Part shown: positions 55,257-64,000 of the stretch, one piece after another | Layout of the letters: the number at the start of each line of letters is the position of its first letter | How positions within the stretch are numbered: the first letter of the stretch is position 1 | Source of the DNA: Panaeolus papilionaceus | Taxonomy: Eukaryota; Basidiomycota; Agaricomycetes; Agaricales | Direction of reading: 5' to 3' | Assembly (NCBI GenBank): GCA_015501605.1 | Contig: JADNRZ010000030.1 | Coordinates: 186,001-250,000 of the forward strand | Length of the DNA stretch: 64,000 nt | Notes under the pieces: generated by a model | Databases searched by the model: none | Seen by the model: the letters and a program-made list of their open reading frames with translations, nothing else | What the model was told of the DNA's origin: nothing | Program-made: the position numbers and the translations under genes

Positions 55257-56255
55257 AGACAGATGATAAAAACTCGCGAAATTATTTTGTGTACCCTAAA
55301 ATGAGTGACGTTCAGATGTAAACCACCACTATGCGAGAATTTATGCACAGTACCTTTAGAGCAAAGAATAGCTCAGGTTGGAAAACCTGAGTCACAGTGA
55401 TAATCGACCCGTCTGGCTTAACAAGCCTGAACGCCTCGATAATGTCAATTGTAAGACCATATTGGTTAGTCTTCCAGGAGTACCCTAAGAGTCATGGTTG
55501 TGAGTGCCTATCAATGGTTTCATAACAATTAGAACGCACCTCCACCCAAACTGAATCCCGCTACACCGATTCCACTCACCCCTTCCGCCGAGAACAGTTC
55601 GATTGTATGGCTCCAGTGCGGTATATACATCATCCCAGATTAAACCCATTCCAATCTCCGCAGTCTCAGTGAAAGCCTGATATGTGACTTGCGAGAAGCG
55701 CGTCATAGAAATATGCACCCCAGTTGTCGATGAGAAGCCTGGGTTAGTTGCATGTCCACCACCCTTGATCTATGACACGAATTGGGGACAAAACACGATT
55801 CAGGACTCGCATGAAATCATTTAATAGATACGGCGCACCGCAAAAGCTGTACGAGTCTGGCCCACAATTCTCAGCTAATGATTCATATATGTGTCGTGTC
55901 AACATTTAATGGCATTTGGTTCACCGGCTTACTACAACGGCAACATCCTGGTCACTTCCTGGTTCGACTACGCACTTGGATCGTTGGGTGCTCGCCAAGG
56001 AATAGTGTGAGATCCCTTTTCCATACTGAGAATTACCTTGAAGTATAACAACGATACGCCGGTTAAATGATGAATGTAGCTGGTGAGATGATGCGCACCT
56101 GGATAGTATACCGCAGAACCTGTGGAGAGTTTGTTCTGGATTTGGGCACATACTGCATCAAGGGGAGAGGGGGGAACACTGCCCACAATATGGATCACGA
56201 TGAAGAGCGGGACACAGGAGAGCCATAAATGGTGGGTCAAAGAGAGCGTGTTCAT
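55257..56255 (-). pseudogene. FAD-linked oxidoreductase (BBE-like), 5' part only, frameshifted
   Basis: The start at 56255 (MNTLSLTHHLWLSCVPLFIV) gives a signal peptide, followed by SPLDAVCAQIQNKLSTGSAV. Then come CVVEPGSDQDVAVVV, the FAD-binding-4 domain opening, and GVHISMTRFSQVTYQ and ETAEIGMGLIWDDVY. An extra base near 55583 turns GGRVSGIGVAGF (as in the intact copy) into GGRGEWN, breaking the frame. The gene ends after LFFALK in an intron, at the left edge of the duplicated segment. It lacks the whole substrate-binding half and BBE domain. Its upstream region, with a TATATATATATA box (56282-56295), resembles that of the intact copy. Confidence 0.8.
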
Positions 56256-56517
56256 GCTGGAGCTGGTAAGCTGACATTACAGCTATATATATATAGGGGC
56301 AATTGCATTAGTGACATAGATCGCGTCCTGAAAGTAGCTAGTGAATTTTTACCAATCCCTCCTCGAAACTCCAAGAGATCATCAATACTTATGGGCGGTG
56401 ATTGGTGCCTAACGATGGCGTAGCAAGGCGAGGAGGAGATATGTTTGTAACCTCCTCCAAAGTCGGAGCCTGGTTTCGCGCGTGCCAGTGTGGAGTCAAA
56501 ACATGTTTCTCGAGAAT

Positions 56518-56790
56518 TCATGGGAACGACAGATTCTCCACATGAGTACTGATGACGCGGTATATAAAGTCGCGGCTTGAACGTTTGAACCCCCAAGCCA
56601 AATCCATCACATTTTCCGGATCCACCTTCTTCTTCGACTTCCTCAACATCAGTAAATTGTCAGTACCAAAGACCTGCTCCAGAGGTGTATCATACAATGC
56701 GTAATTGGGATACATCGGGGCGTCTTTGGGAATGCGCATCCCTCGTAGCCCGGACCAGATATATGACCCCTTCTTACAAGACCAAAAGCA
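56518..56790 (-). pseudogene. C-terminal fragment of a third FAD-linked oxidoreductase
   Basis: Reads RIPKDAPMYPNYALYDTPLE, QVFGTDNLLMLRKSKKKVDP and ENVMDLAWGFK, matching the BBE-type C-terminus of the intact copy (57208). The stop is lost and the frame runs on to 56518. The upstream part is deleted. It lies just 5' of the truncated copy at 55257-56255. Confidence 0.75.
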
Positions 56791-57207
56791 CCATTCAGCC
56801 ACCAGTACCCAGATAATTGCGTTGCCCAACAAGTTGTGTCATCCGGGTCATCGACGATCGTGGATGACGGTGGTTCAGAACGTTAGTCTACGGGACCACC
56901 CATGACACAGAACTGTCAATTGAAGTATTGAAAAGTGAATTCTTTGAGAAATGCAGTTGTAATTGGGGATGGACTGCGCGCACTACAGAGGGCTTGGGGT
57001 GGTGATAGTCAGGAGGAAGCTGACCTAGCAGTGGCTGTGCATCGTGTGGACTTGAAAGTTGCGAGTTGGTTGGGAGTCGCCAGAAGGTTGAACATTGATG
57101 CATCTGGATGTCTCTATTTTTTATTTATTGAAATTCACATTAATTATCGCTAACTCGCTGAAACGTGAGCTAGTATAAAATTTGATTCATTGAGATGGCA
57201 CTACATA
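56791..57207. other. Intergenic between oxidoreductase copies
   Basis: No gene is supported; short frames only. Confidence 0.4.
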
Positions 57208-59276
57208 TCAAAGCTTAAATCCCCCAGCCAAGCCCATAACATTCATTGGATCGATCTTTTTCTTGAGGTTTTGTAGTCTCGGTAGGTTTGGTCCAAAAAT
57301 ATGCTCGATTGGCGTGTCAAACAGAGCGTAGTTGGGGTATGAGGGCGCGTCTTCAGGAATATTTTGACCTTGCGAAATAGCTGCTGCTCTCAGACGGCTT
57401 GCCATCCCCTTCATCGTTCGGTGAACGTCTTCGTCCAGAGTGTCGTCAGTCCATTCGGCGGCAATGTTGGAGGGGAGAAACACCTGAGTGCGTGTGGCGG
57501 GATATGCACTAGGTAGGCTGGTATGCTGTAAGATATTTGGGAGAAAGCTCTCCAGCACACAGGCCACCAATGAGCCATTGCCCATGGTCAATGGTGGAGC
57601 AGATACCTGTAAACTTGTCAATAAAGACGACTCATTGGATCGAAAACTATGATATTAAAATTTTACCAAAAGTTCATTAATCATTGCTTGTATAAACTCG
57701 GATGTAATATCTGGGTGAGGAAGGGCTTCATAATATACCCTGGATGCCTTGGTCAATTCAAACAAACAATTTATTGGATACTGGTGTCTTCACCTTCTAT
57801 TTGTAACAAACGAATCGGGTGAGGATTGAACCATTGATAGATAGCTCCTCGTTTTTACATCCTTCATGATTGAAGGTAGCGATGTGAACGAATCGAAGAT
57901 GCCAGGAGGTGGACTAGGCCCGTCATAGAAGATGAGAACGCTTGCGAGGGTCTTCAAAAAAGAGGATGAGTCATGACCAATGCTTTATCGCAAATACATG
58001 CTTGATGACTTACAGTATTCATAGTCATTGTGAAAGCAGAGATCAACGCTGCTTTTCGGTCTCGAACATTTTTGTGAAATGCGACTGTCGCAGCCGCCAC
58101 TTGATCCAGTAAGGACATGTCAAAAAATGCAATTCCTCCCTATCACTGCTATTAGTTGTGGGTCAAGAGAGAAGCAGACAAATGAAGAATACCCATACAG
58201 GTCCCTGAGGGACGGTCTTCATAGTAATTTTTGTTACAATGCCCTACAAACGATCAGCCTATTTTAGTGAATCGCGAGGGGTTACAGATGACAAAAGCTC
58301 ACGAAATTATTTTGTGTCCCCTAGAATGAGTGACGTTCAATTATAGACTATCACAATACGAGAAAATGTTCACAGTACCTTTAGAGCAAAGAATAGCTCG
58401 GGTTGGGACGCGTGAGTCACGGTGCTAATTGACCCGTCTGGCTTAACGAGCCTGAATGCCTCGATAGTGTCAATTGCAAGGCCGTATTGGTTAGTCTTCC
58501 AAGAGTACCCTAAGAATCATAGCTGTGAGTACCCCTCAATGGTTTCTTGGCAAATACGACACACCTCCACCTAAACTGAATCCCGCTACACCGATTCCAC
58601 TCACCCTTCCACCAAGGACAGTTCGATTGAATGGCTCCAGAGCGGCATAAACATCATCCCAAATTAAACCCATTCCAATTTCCGCAGTCTCAGTGAGAAC
58701 CTGGTATGTGACTTGTGAGAAGCGCGTCATATAAATATGCACCCCGTTCGTCGATGAAAAGCCTGGATTGGTCGCATGTCCACCACCCTTGACCTATGAC
58801 GCGATTTTGGGACAAATCATGATTCAGGACTCGCATACAGCCACCTAACGGATACAGCGCACCGCAAAAGGTGTACGAGTTCGGCCCACAATTCTGAGCT
58901 AACGATGGGTGTACATGTCATTTCAGAGTCATTTATTGGAATGTAGTGGGCTGCTTACTACTTCTGCGACATCTTGTTCACTTCCTGGTTCGACCACACA
59001 CTTGGATTGTTGAGTACTCGCCAAGGAAAAGTGCGAGATCCCTTTTTCGTACTGAGAATCACCTTAAAGCACGTCAAAGTTAAGCCGGTTGAATGGCAAA
59101 TTTTAGCTGGTGCGATGATGCGCACCTGGAAAGTATATCGCAGAGCTAGAGGCGAGTTTGCCCTGGATTTGGGCACATACTACATCAAGGGGAGAGGAAG
59201 GAATGCTACCTGCAATATGGATAGCAATGAAGAGCGTAATAAATGAGAGCAATGCCTGGTGGGTCAAAGAGAGCAT
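57208..59276 (-). CDS. Secreted FAD-linked oxidoreductase (berberine-bridge-enzyme-like)
   Basis: The start at 59276 (MLSLTHQALLSFITLFIAIH) gives a signal peptide, and a TATATA-type box lies about 35-45 bp upstream (59311-59320). Exons carry CVVEPGSEQDVAEV, then KGGGHATNPGFSSTNGVH. The GGGH His is the residue that links FAD covalently in this family. Next come GMGLIWDDVYAALEPFNRTV, GGRVSGIGVAGFSLGGG, and IEAFRLVKPDGSISTVT ending LFFALK. Middle exons include LLDQVAAATVAFHKNVRDRK and LASVLIFYDGPSPPPG. The last exon ends in the BBE motif PNYALFDTPIEHIFGPNL, with NVMGLAGGFKL and the stop at 57208. It appears complete; exon borders in the middle are approximate. Such enzymes oxidise sugars or secondary metabolites; the substrate is unknown. 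Confidence 0.82.
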
Positions 59277-60123
59277 GGCTGAGCTGAAGCTGTTAAGCTA
59301 GATCAGAGCTGTATATAAGGGTGATCGCCCAGCGATGGAAACATTATTTAACATAAATCACACCATGGACGAACATAGATCGTGTCGACGAGACTGGCGA
59401 AGATATAATTGTAATCCCCTCCAAAGCTATACCCTACTTTCGCATGTGTGGAGTCAAAGCGTGCTTCTCGAGAAATTCTTAGAAACAACGGATCCTCCAC
59501 AAAAGTTCCGATGACACGGTAATTATAACTGCAAGAGTAAAGACAACTTGGGTGAAGTGGACCATTGCTTTGCATGGCATTCACCAAGGCCTTTCCTTAT
59601 TCCCGCTACTTTAGTTCCCGCTACTTTAGTAGTGGGTCATGCGGAGGGCCCCCACCAAGTGAACTTTTGAGACATTGCTTGTCTCGGTGATAGCCAGGAC
59701 ATGCCGACACCTCGGCATTGCGGCCCGAACTCTACTTAATTTTGAAGCATGTGAGATAGGTTTCTTTCTTCATGTCCTTGTACTTCCGCATGACCTTCCT
59801 TTTAAACTTGGCCTTGGTACACTCATCTTCGCCCATGTTGTACCCATAATTGTCATAAATCCCATGCGCCCTGCAGTATGTCCTTATCAATGTTGATATA
59901 TTATCTCCTGACCACAACTGGCAGAACCTAATGCTACATATACGCTGACTAAATCAAGGTCGTTGATTCGGGTGATGGTGTGAACGACCATCAAACACCC
60001 TTCTACACCAGTGACATGTAAATTAAGCATGCATATATTGCAAAATTAAATAAGGGCTGTTCATAGAAAGTAGCGGGCTTGCCATGCATCGCATGGCCTT
60101 ACTAAGTTTATTTATAGTGGGTT
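59277..60123. promoter_or_regulatory. Upstream region of the oxidoreductase; repeat words
   Basis: Contains the oxidoreductase promoter. The word CGGTGATAGCCAGG occurs at about 59685 and again at about 60178, and AGTAGCGGG/CCCGCTACTTTAGT words recur, suggesting an unidentified insertion or repeat between them. No gene is seen. Confidence 0.4.
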
Positions 60124-61290
60124 ATGGACCATCGAACACTTTTCTTAAAATCTGAAACACATCCTAGACACGCATATTCGGTGATAGCCAGGGCTTGCCG
60201 TTCCATCTGCTTCTCGGCATGTCGCGGCATTCCCTCTGATATGCTGACGCAAGGATCCTCGGACTACAGGTCGCTAAGTACATTCAGTACCGCGTCTAGG
60301 GAGCGCATAGAGCTCAACTCTGATATCAGAGAGAGTGCTTACCATGCTGTGCCCCTTTCCCCCTCGCAAGAGTCGTTCAACTTGAATTCGGTTGCAATTA
60401 CACCCCACAATCTATCGCCAGAGACAATATTACAATACTCAACACCAGCAACAATGTCGTCCCCGGCATTTACAGTGCGTGCCCTTACTGGGCCCTTTTT
60501 AGACGATATCCCAGGAGCGTCGATCTCGATTTCTTGTCCCCTGCCAAGGAGACCACGGGCTGCCTCAACACCAGCAAGGCTAGATAATGGCGTTGATAGG
60601 AATCCACATACTCCAACAAGCAACAGGGACTCGACAGGGGCTTGGAATGAGGTCATGGCTGAGTTCCCTGCTCCGCCTCAGGCTGGGACTGCTAATTCAC
60701 GAGCTTCAGACCTTCGGGTTATGTCTTTGAGCGCTGAAGGACGTTCCCATGTAGCGGTTCCTATACGACTCGATACGTGTTCGGTTCCCATTCCTCGACC
60801 ACTCCCATCAATCAACCGCAATGCTGCTTGTTCTCCTCTACTCCGCTCTGCCCAACGCCCCTTGTTACCCACCGTACCATTGTCTCCCCGAGTAGATGCA
60901 CATGGTCATGGTGATCCACCGCTTTATTCAGGACTATCAACGCACCTTTTCTTCTCGACCGCTAAAAACCACACTTTAAGCGATCCGTTTCAAGCATGTG
61001 GTCCCCAATACCACAACTCCCAGTATTCAACCGGAAGTTCGTTCAGTTCGATCACGCCCCCACCTCAATACTCGTCAAGGGCTTCAAGCTTACATCCAGA
61101 CGCATCAGGAATCGGGAATGACGAAGCCAGTCATATTTTCCAGGGAATGAGGATGGAGAGTGCCGCCCGGGAGGTCTTCATGAGATCTCAGGAAGGCTTG
61201 CTGCGTTCGCGTGATGGATATCTTGCTGGGATTGGGGGGAATACACCAGCACCAAGTTACACCTCCTTGAACGAGTCCGAAACTCCATAG
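60124..61290 (+). pseudogene. Orphan cytoplasmic-tail module of a TM-gene paralogue
   Basis: A 388-codon open frame. It matches the tail of TM gene 11 (LQYSTPATMSS; HTPTSNRDSTGAWNEVMAEF; FPAPPQ) and, further on, the end of TM gene 8 (TPPPQYSSRASSL; FMRSQEGLLRSRDGYL). It has two PPxY sites (PPLY, PPQY). No signal peptide, ectodomain or TM helix is found upstream, so it is a detached 3' part. The frame has stayed open over its whole length. It is either a recent truncation or an independently expressed tail. Without an obvious promoter, pseudogene is the safer call. Confidence 0.7.
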
Positions 61291-61984
61291 GCCGATGGAG
61301 TGCATGACACAGGTATTCAAATGTATCCGGGTGTTGAAGAGATCCAAAGAGTGCGTTCTTAGCTGACATCAACAAATTGACCACGTTGGTAGATGATGAT
61401 GTAGCAATGTTTATTTATCCCGTCAAGCTATCGAGGTCCAAAACCACTGCCTTTCGAGTCAGGGAATGGCTGTCTAAATATATAGGGGTGTCACCTAGCA
61501 ATGTCCAAAAAAATGATTCATGAGTCCTACACGCACGAAAGACGACATCCGAGTCCTACACATCATCTAGTCAACTCAGTGGACTTTATACATTTTTTCT
61601 ATTTTTAACTACCCCTGACGCGATGTTGATGCAAAGCAATGCGTTGCAAGGCGATCATCAGCAGATCATGATGCATGATGGGCGTCCATTAAAGTGTGGG
61701 GTGTGCATCAGAAGGACGCTCAATCGAAAATCGACGGTCAAAGAACGTGGTCAGGACGTTCAGAGGTCTTATAATTGGTACTCAAGGAATCGCAGAATTT
61801 CTGGTATCCAGCGCAAACTTCGAAGTATGATGTGTCTCGAAGCTTGAAGATGCATTATTGACTTTCTCATTTCTATATTTAGGGTCGGTGCTTGGAGATG
61901 TATTTTTATGGATACTGGTACTTAGCTATTCGGACTCCACATTATCTGGGGTGTGTCAGGGGTAAATAATTCACACTGTGACTG
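61291..61984. repeat. 3' flank including flanking repeat copy 2
   Basis: Positions about 61585-61900 repeat 53431-53700. No independent gene is seen. Confidence 0.55.
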
Positions 61985-62500
61985 TGAGTGCCCTGGCAAT
62001 CTCCACAACAGTAGAGCGGGGTCTGAATGGACAGGATTGGCACCGAGACGAGGTGTACGATAAGCTTGTATCTACGGTGCTTGGCTTGTCGGATACGATA
62101 CTTGCGATGGGCCTTAATTGGAGCCCTACATAGTGACGATATTGTTCATTGAGACAGGCGCTTCATGTCTCAACTGCTGTACCGTGGGCCATTTGGGGCT
62201 TCAATTGAACTTAAACGTGAGTAGTTGCCTATGGGAATCGACGAGGCCCAGACTGCCAAACACAACGAAGCGCATCCGTGGAGAAAATCCTTACGAGCTG
62301 CTCATTCAAGTCCTCATGATGTACACCCTCAACACGGGCAGAATCGACGCTATTTTGTCCATCGTCATCTACGTATAGATGCCTCATCACTTTATCTTCC
62401 TTGGATTTTCTTCTTGACCGCGTGCGTTCGCTGTCTGGGGGCGTGTTACAGTGAGTCATCGAGGATTGGTATCATAGTCAGCTTGAGGCTATGTTAGCAC
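61985..62500 (+). pseudogene. DUF6534-family fragment (C-terminal half)
   Basis: Reads VSTVLGLSDTILAMGLN, equivalent to the helix AVAIIGNACDFMLAFSL of the other copy. It continues ELLIQVLMMYTLNTGRIDAI and, after an in-frame TAG, MPHHFIFLGFFF. This is the order of the last DUF6534 helices. The 5' half is absent. It overlaps in content with the copy at 53803, so it is not simply its missing end. Confidence 0.6.
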
Positions 62501-63390
62501 TATCAGTCGTCCATTGGCAGTACACACAGTCAGGGCGGTTCGCCATCAAAGATGCGGGACTTGTACCAGCAGATTCAGATTCGAAGTTCAAACTATGTTC
62601 CGAGCGTATCTATACCATTTTACATCGATGTTGTGTTGGATGAAAGGGAGAGACGACCCTTTGAAACGAAGAATTGTGATGGTTGAGGGGCGATGGCTGA
62701 GAATGAATTAATCTGAATCAAGCCCGCCTTGTCTGGACTCAGAATAAATACGACCCCGCCTTCCCTTCTTTTTGATTACACTTTTTCCTGAAATCCATCT
62801 CACACTGGACAGAAGCAGATAAACTTCAAATGGCGGAAAGTTTACCCAGAATTCAAAGACAAAACGTTAACTGCTCAAGCTGGATGAATGGAATTACCTA
62901 TGATTTTTTTCCGTGTCACCATGGCAAGACGAAGAGGCAAAGAAATGAAATGTTACAATGAATTATGTAGGATCCAATGGTTCCACAAGTCCGTAAATTA
63001 TCTAATGGTTTATACGTATAAAAAACGTGTTGTGGTGGATATTGGGTGGATGGGCAGGGCCGCAGGGGTGTTGAGGTCGGGCGAAAAATGAGTGTGGCAG
63101 TAAACGAGTGCAGGTTAGCGTGGTGGCTACAGTTGGGTGGTTGATAAGGCGAGGCTGGGACAGGACGTGCGATGGGTGATGAAGTACTACTAAATAAACT
63201 GAGGAAAAGAGAAATGAAAGCGTCGATCCTTCCATTCAGATCAACAAGGTTAGAGATAAGATGAGATGAGATGATAGTGTCAGAGAAGAGAGTCAGAAAC
63301 AAAAAGTGAGCTGATGTCCGTGAGCAATAGAGCCAAAATAAAAGGGAAGAAACAAAAGCATCCAAAGTCAATGTAATAGATTAAGTAACC
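62501..63390. other. Intergenic, no gene seen
   Basis: About 0.9 kb with only short frames on both strands. Includes the 3' flank of the gene at 63391. Confidence 0.4.
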
Positions 63391-64000
63391 TCAATACCGA
63401 GGGCCTTCATGTGGAACCTGTCCATACCCAAGCGGACTCTGCTGATATCCTTGTGGGGGAGGATACCCACCATTGGACGACGCCGCATAGGGGTCAAACG
63501 GCTGGTCACTATACTGCGAGTCAGTCGCACTGCTACTCCTCGATCCCATCGTATATGAATCGTCTTTATAATTCCCCGTCAGCGCCGCCTGGCTTCCATT
63601 CCAACCCTCCTTCGAATACGGCACAAACGCAACCTCCGACGCATTCTGCTGGTGCCCCCATGGTCTCGACGACTCGCTGGCATTGCCCAGATCAACATGC
63701 GACATTTGTGCTCTCCGCGCTTCAGCAGCAGCACGTCTGCGGCGCATGACGATGAAGATGATAGCGCCGATGACGGCGAGGGCAGCAGCGCCTGCGGCGA
63801 TGGAGATGATCATGACGTTGTTGCTGGGTTTCTCGGAGTCCTTGTCCTTGGTTGCGCCATCACCGCCATTGCCGTTGGCATTCCCGGTGGATCCACCCTT
63901 GACGTTGTCGAGGCGGACGCTATCAGGGAGCTTGCCTTCAGCGGCGATGGGTTGTTGCTCAATCTGGCCACTTCCAACGATGAGGTATTTTCCAATACTA
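63391..64000 (-). CDS. Type I membrane protein, 3' part (runs off the window)
   Basis: The open frame enters from beyond 64000. It reads GKYLIVGSGQIEQQPIAAEG, a short Gly/Asn-rich stalk (GNANGNGGDG), and a TM helix (IISIAAGAAALAVIGAIIFI) with VMRRRRAAAEARR as the stop. The 120-residue tail is rich in Ser, Gly, Tyr and Pro, ending PHEGPRY. The tail has PPPQGY rather than a PPxY, and no FEVD block is visible, so it probably belongs to another family. The ectodomain lies outside the window, so its function cannot be told. Confidence 0.7.
   Translation of the reverse strand, partial: SIGKYLIVGSGQIEQQPIAAEGKLPDSVRLDNVKGGSTGNANGNGGDGATKDKDSEKPSNNVMIISIAAGAAALAVIGAIIFIVMRRRRAAAEARRAQMSHVDLGNASESSRPWGHQQNASEVAFVPYSKEGWNGSQAALTGNYKDDSYTMGSRSSSATDSQYSDQPFDPYAASSNGGYPPPQGYQQSPLGYGQVPHEGPRY

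Noticed and set aside
54909..55304. 131-codon plus-strand frame
   Set aside because: It is out of frame with the DUF6534 exon in the same place (YAVAIIGNACDFMLAF).
61985..62500. The DUF6534 fragment as the missing 3' end of the copy at 53803
   Set aside because: Both contain the same penultimate helix with different sequence, so they are two genes and not two halves of one.

Overview
This window is from a filamentous basidiomycete, most likely an Agaricomycete. Nearly every gene is split by short (about 45-65 nt) GT-AG introns with CTNAC-like branch points. The gene families fit that group: DUF6534-type membrane proteins, secreted BBE-type FAD oxidoreductases, large paralogous sets of single-pass membrane proteins, and Tnp2, hAT and Ty1/copia transposons. 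No species is claimed.

Layout. 0-4.3 kb: an intron-containing tRNA-Arg(CCU), an amino-acid permease, and a divergently transcribed P-loop NTPase/kinase. 5-53 kb: a cluster of about nine paralogous type I membrane proteins (TM genes 1, 2, 3, 5, 6, 8, 9, 10, 11, numbered by position), plus an orphan tail module at 60.1-61.3 kb. Each is built as signal peptide, beta-rich ectodomain with an LQD-type motif, Ser/Thr/Pro-rich stalk, one TM helix, and a long disordered cytoplasmic tail that ends near a PPxY motif. An F-box-like gene (32.0-33.4 kb) sits among them. 53.8-59.3 kb: a DUF6534 gene cut off at its 3' end, and three full or partial copies of a secreted FAD-linked oxidoreductase. 60-62.5 kb: the orphan TM-gene tail and a second DUF6534 fragment. 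63.4 kb to the end: the 3' part of another type I membrane protein.

The most striking structure is a nested insertion. TM gene 3 is split inside one intron by a 17.4 kb CACTA-like DNA transposon (10140-27529) with 25-bp inverted repeats (22 of 25 matching) and a 3-bp ATA target duplication. That element carries an intact Tnp2-type transposase, three accessory genes (A, B, C) and a central array of 12 near-palindromic 13-bp sites in two opposed groups of six. Near its right end it has itself been hit by a complete 5.8 kb Ty1/copia element (21743-27499, TSD GGGAT) with a single 1411-codon gag-pol ORF. A solo LTR of the same copia family lies in TM gene 8 (TSD GCTAT), but is 67 bp shorter. The difference is explained by two alternative polypurine tracts. 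The copia primer site matches the 5' half of initiator tRNA-Met.

Other mobile DNA: a 1.3 kb AT-rich TIR element in TM gene 8, an internally deleted hAT element in TM gene 11 (8-bp TSD), a 0.94 kb fold-back palindrome, and a 0.36 kb mariner-like MITE. Four of the TM paralogues are broken by transposons and two more carry frameshifts. The cluster therefore looks like a fast-evolving, birth-and-death receptor-like family. PPxY (and in some NPFxD) signals in the tails suggest that the intact members are controlled by Rsp5/arrestin-type ubiquitination and endocytosis.
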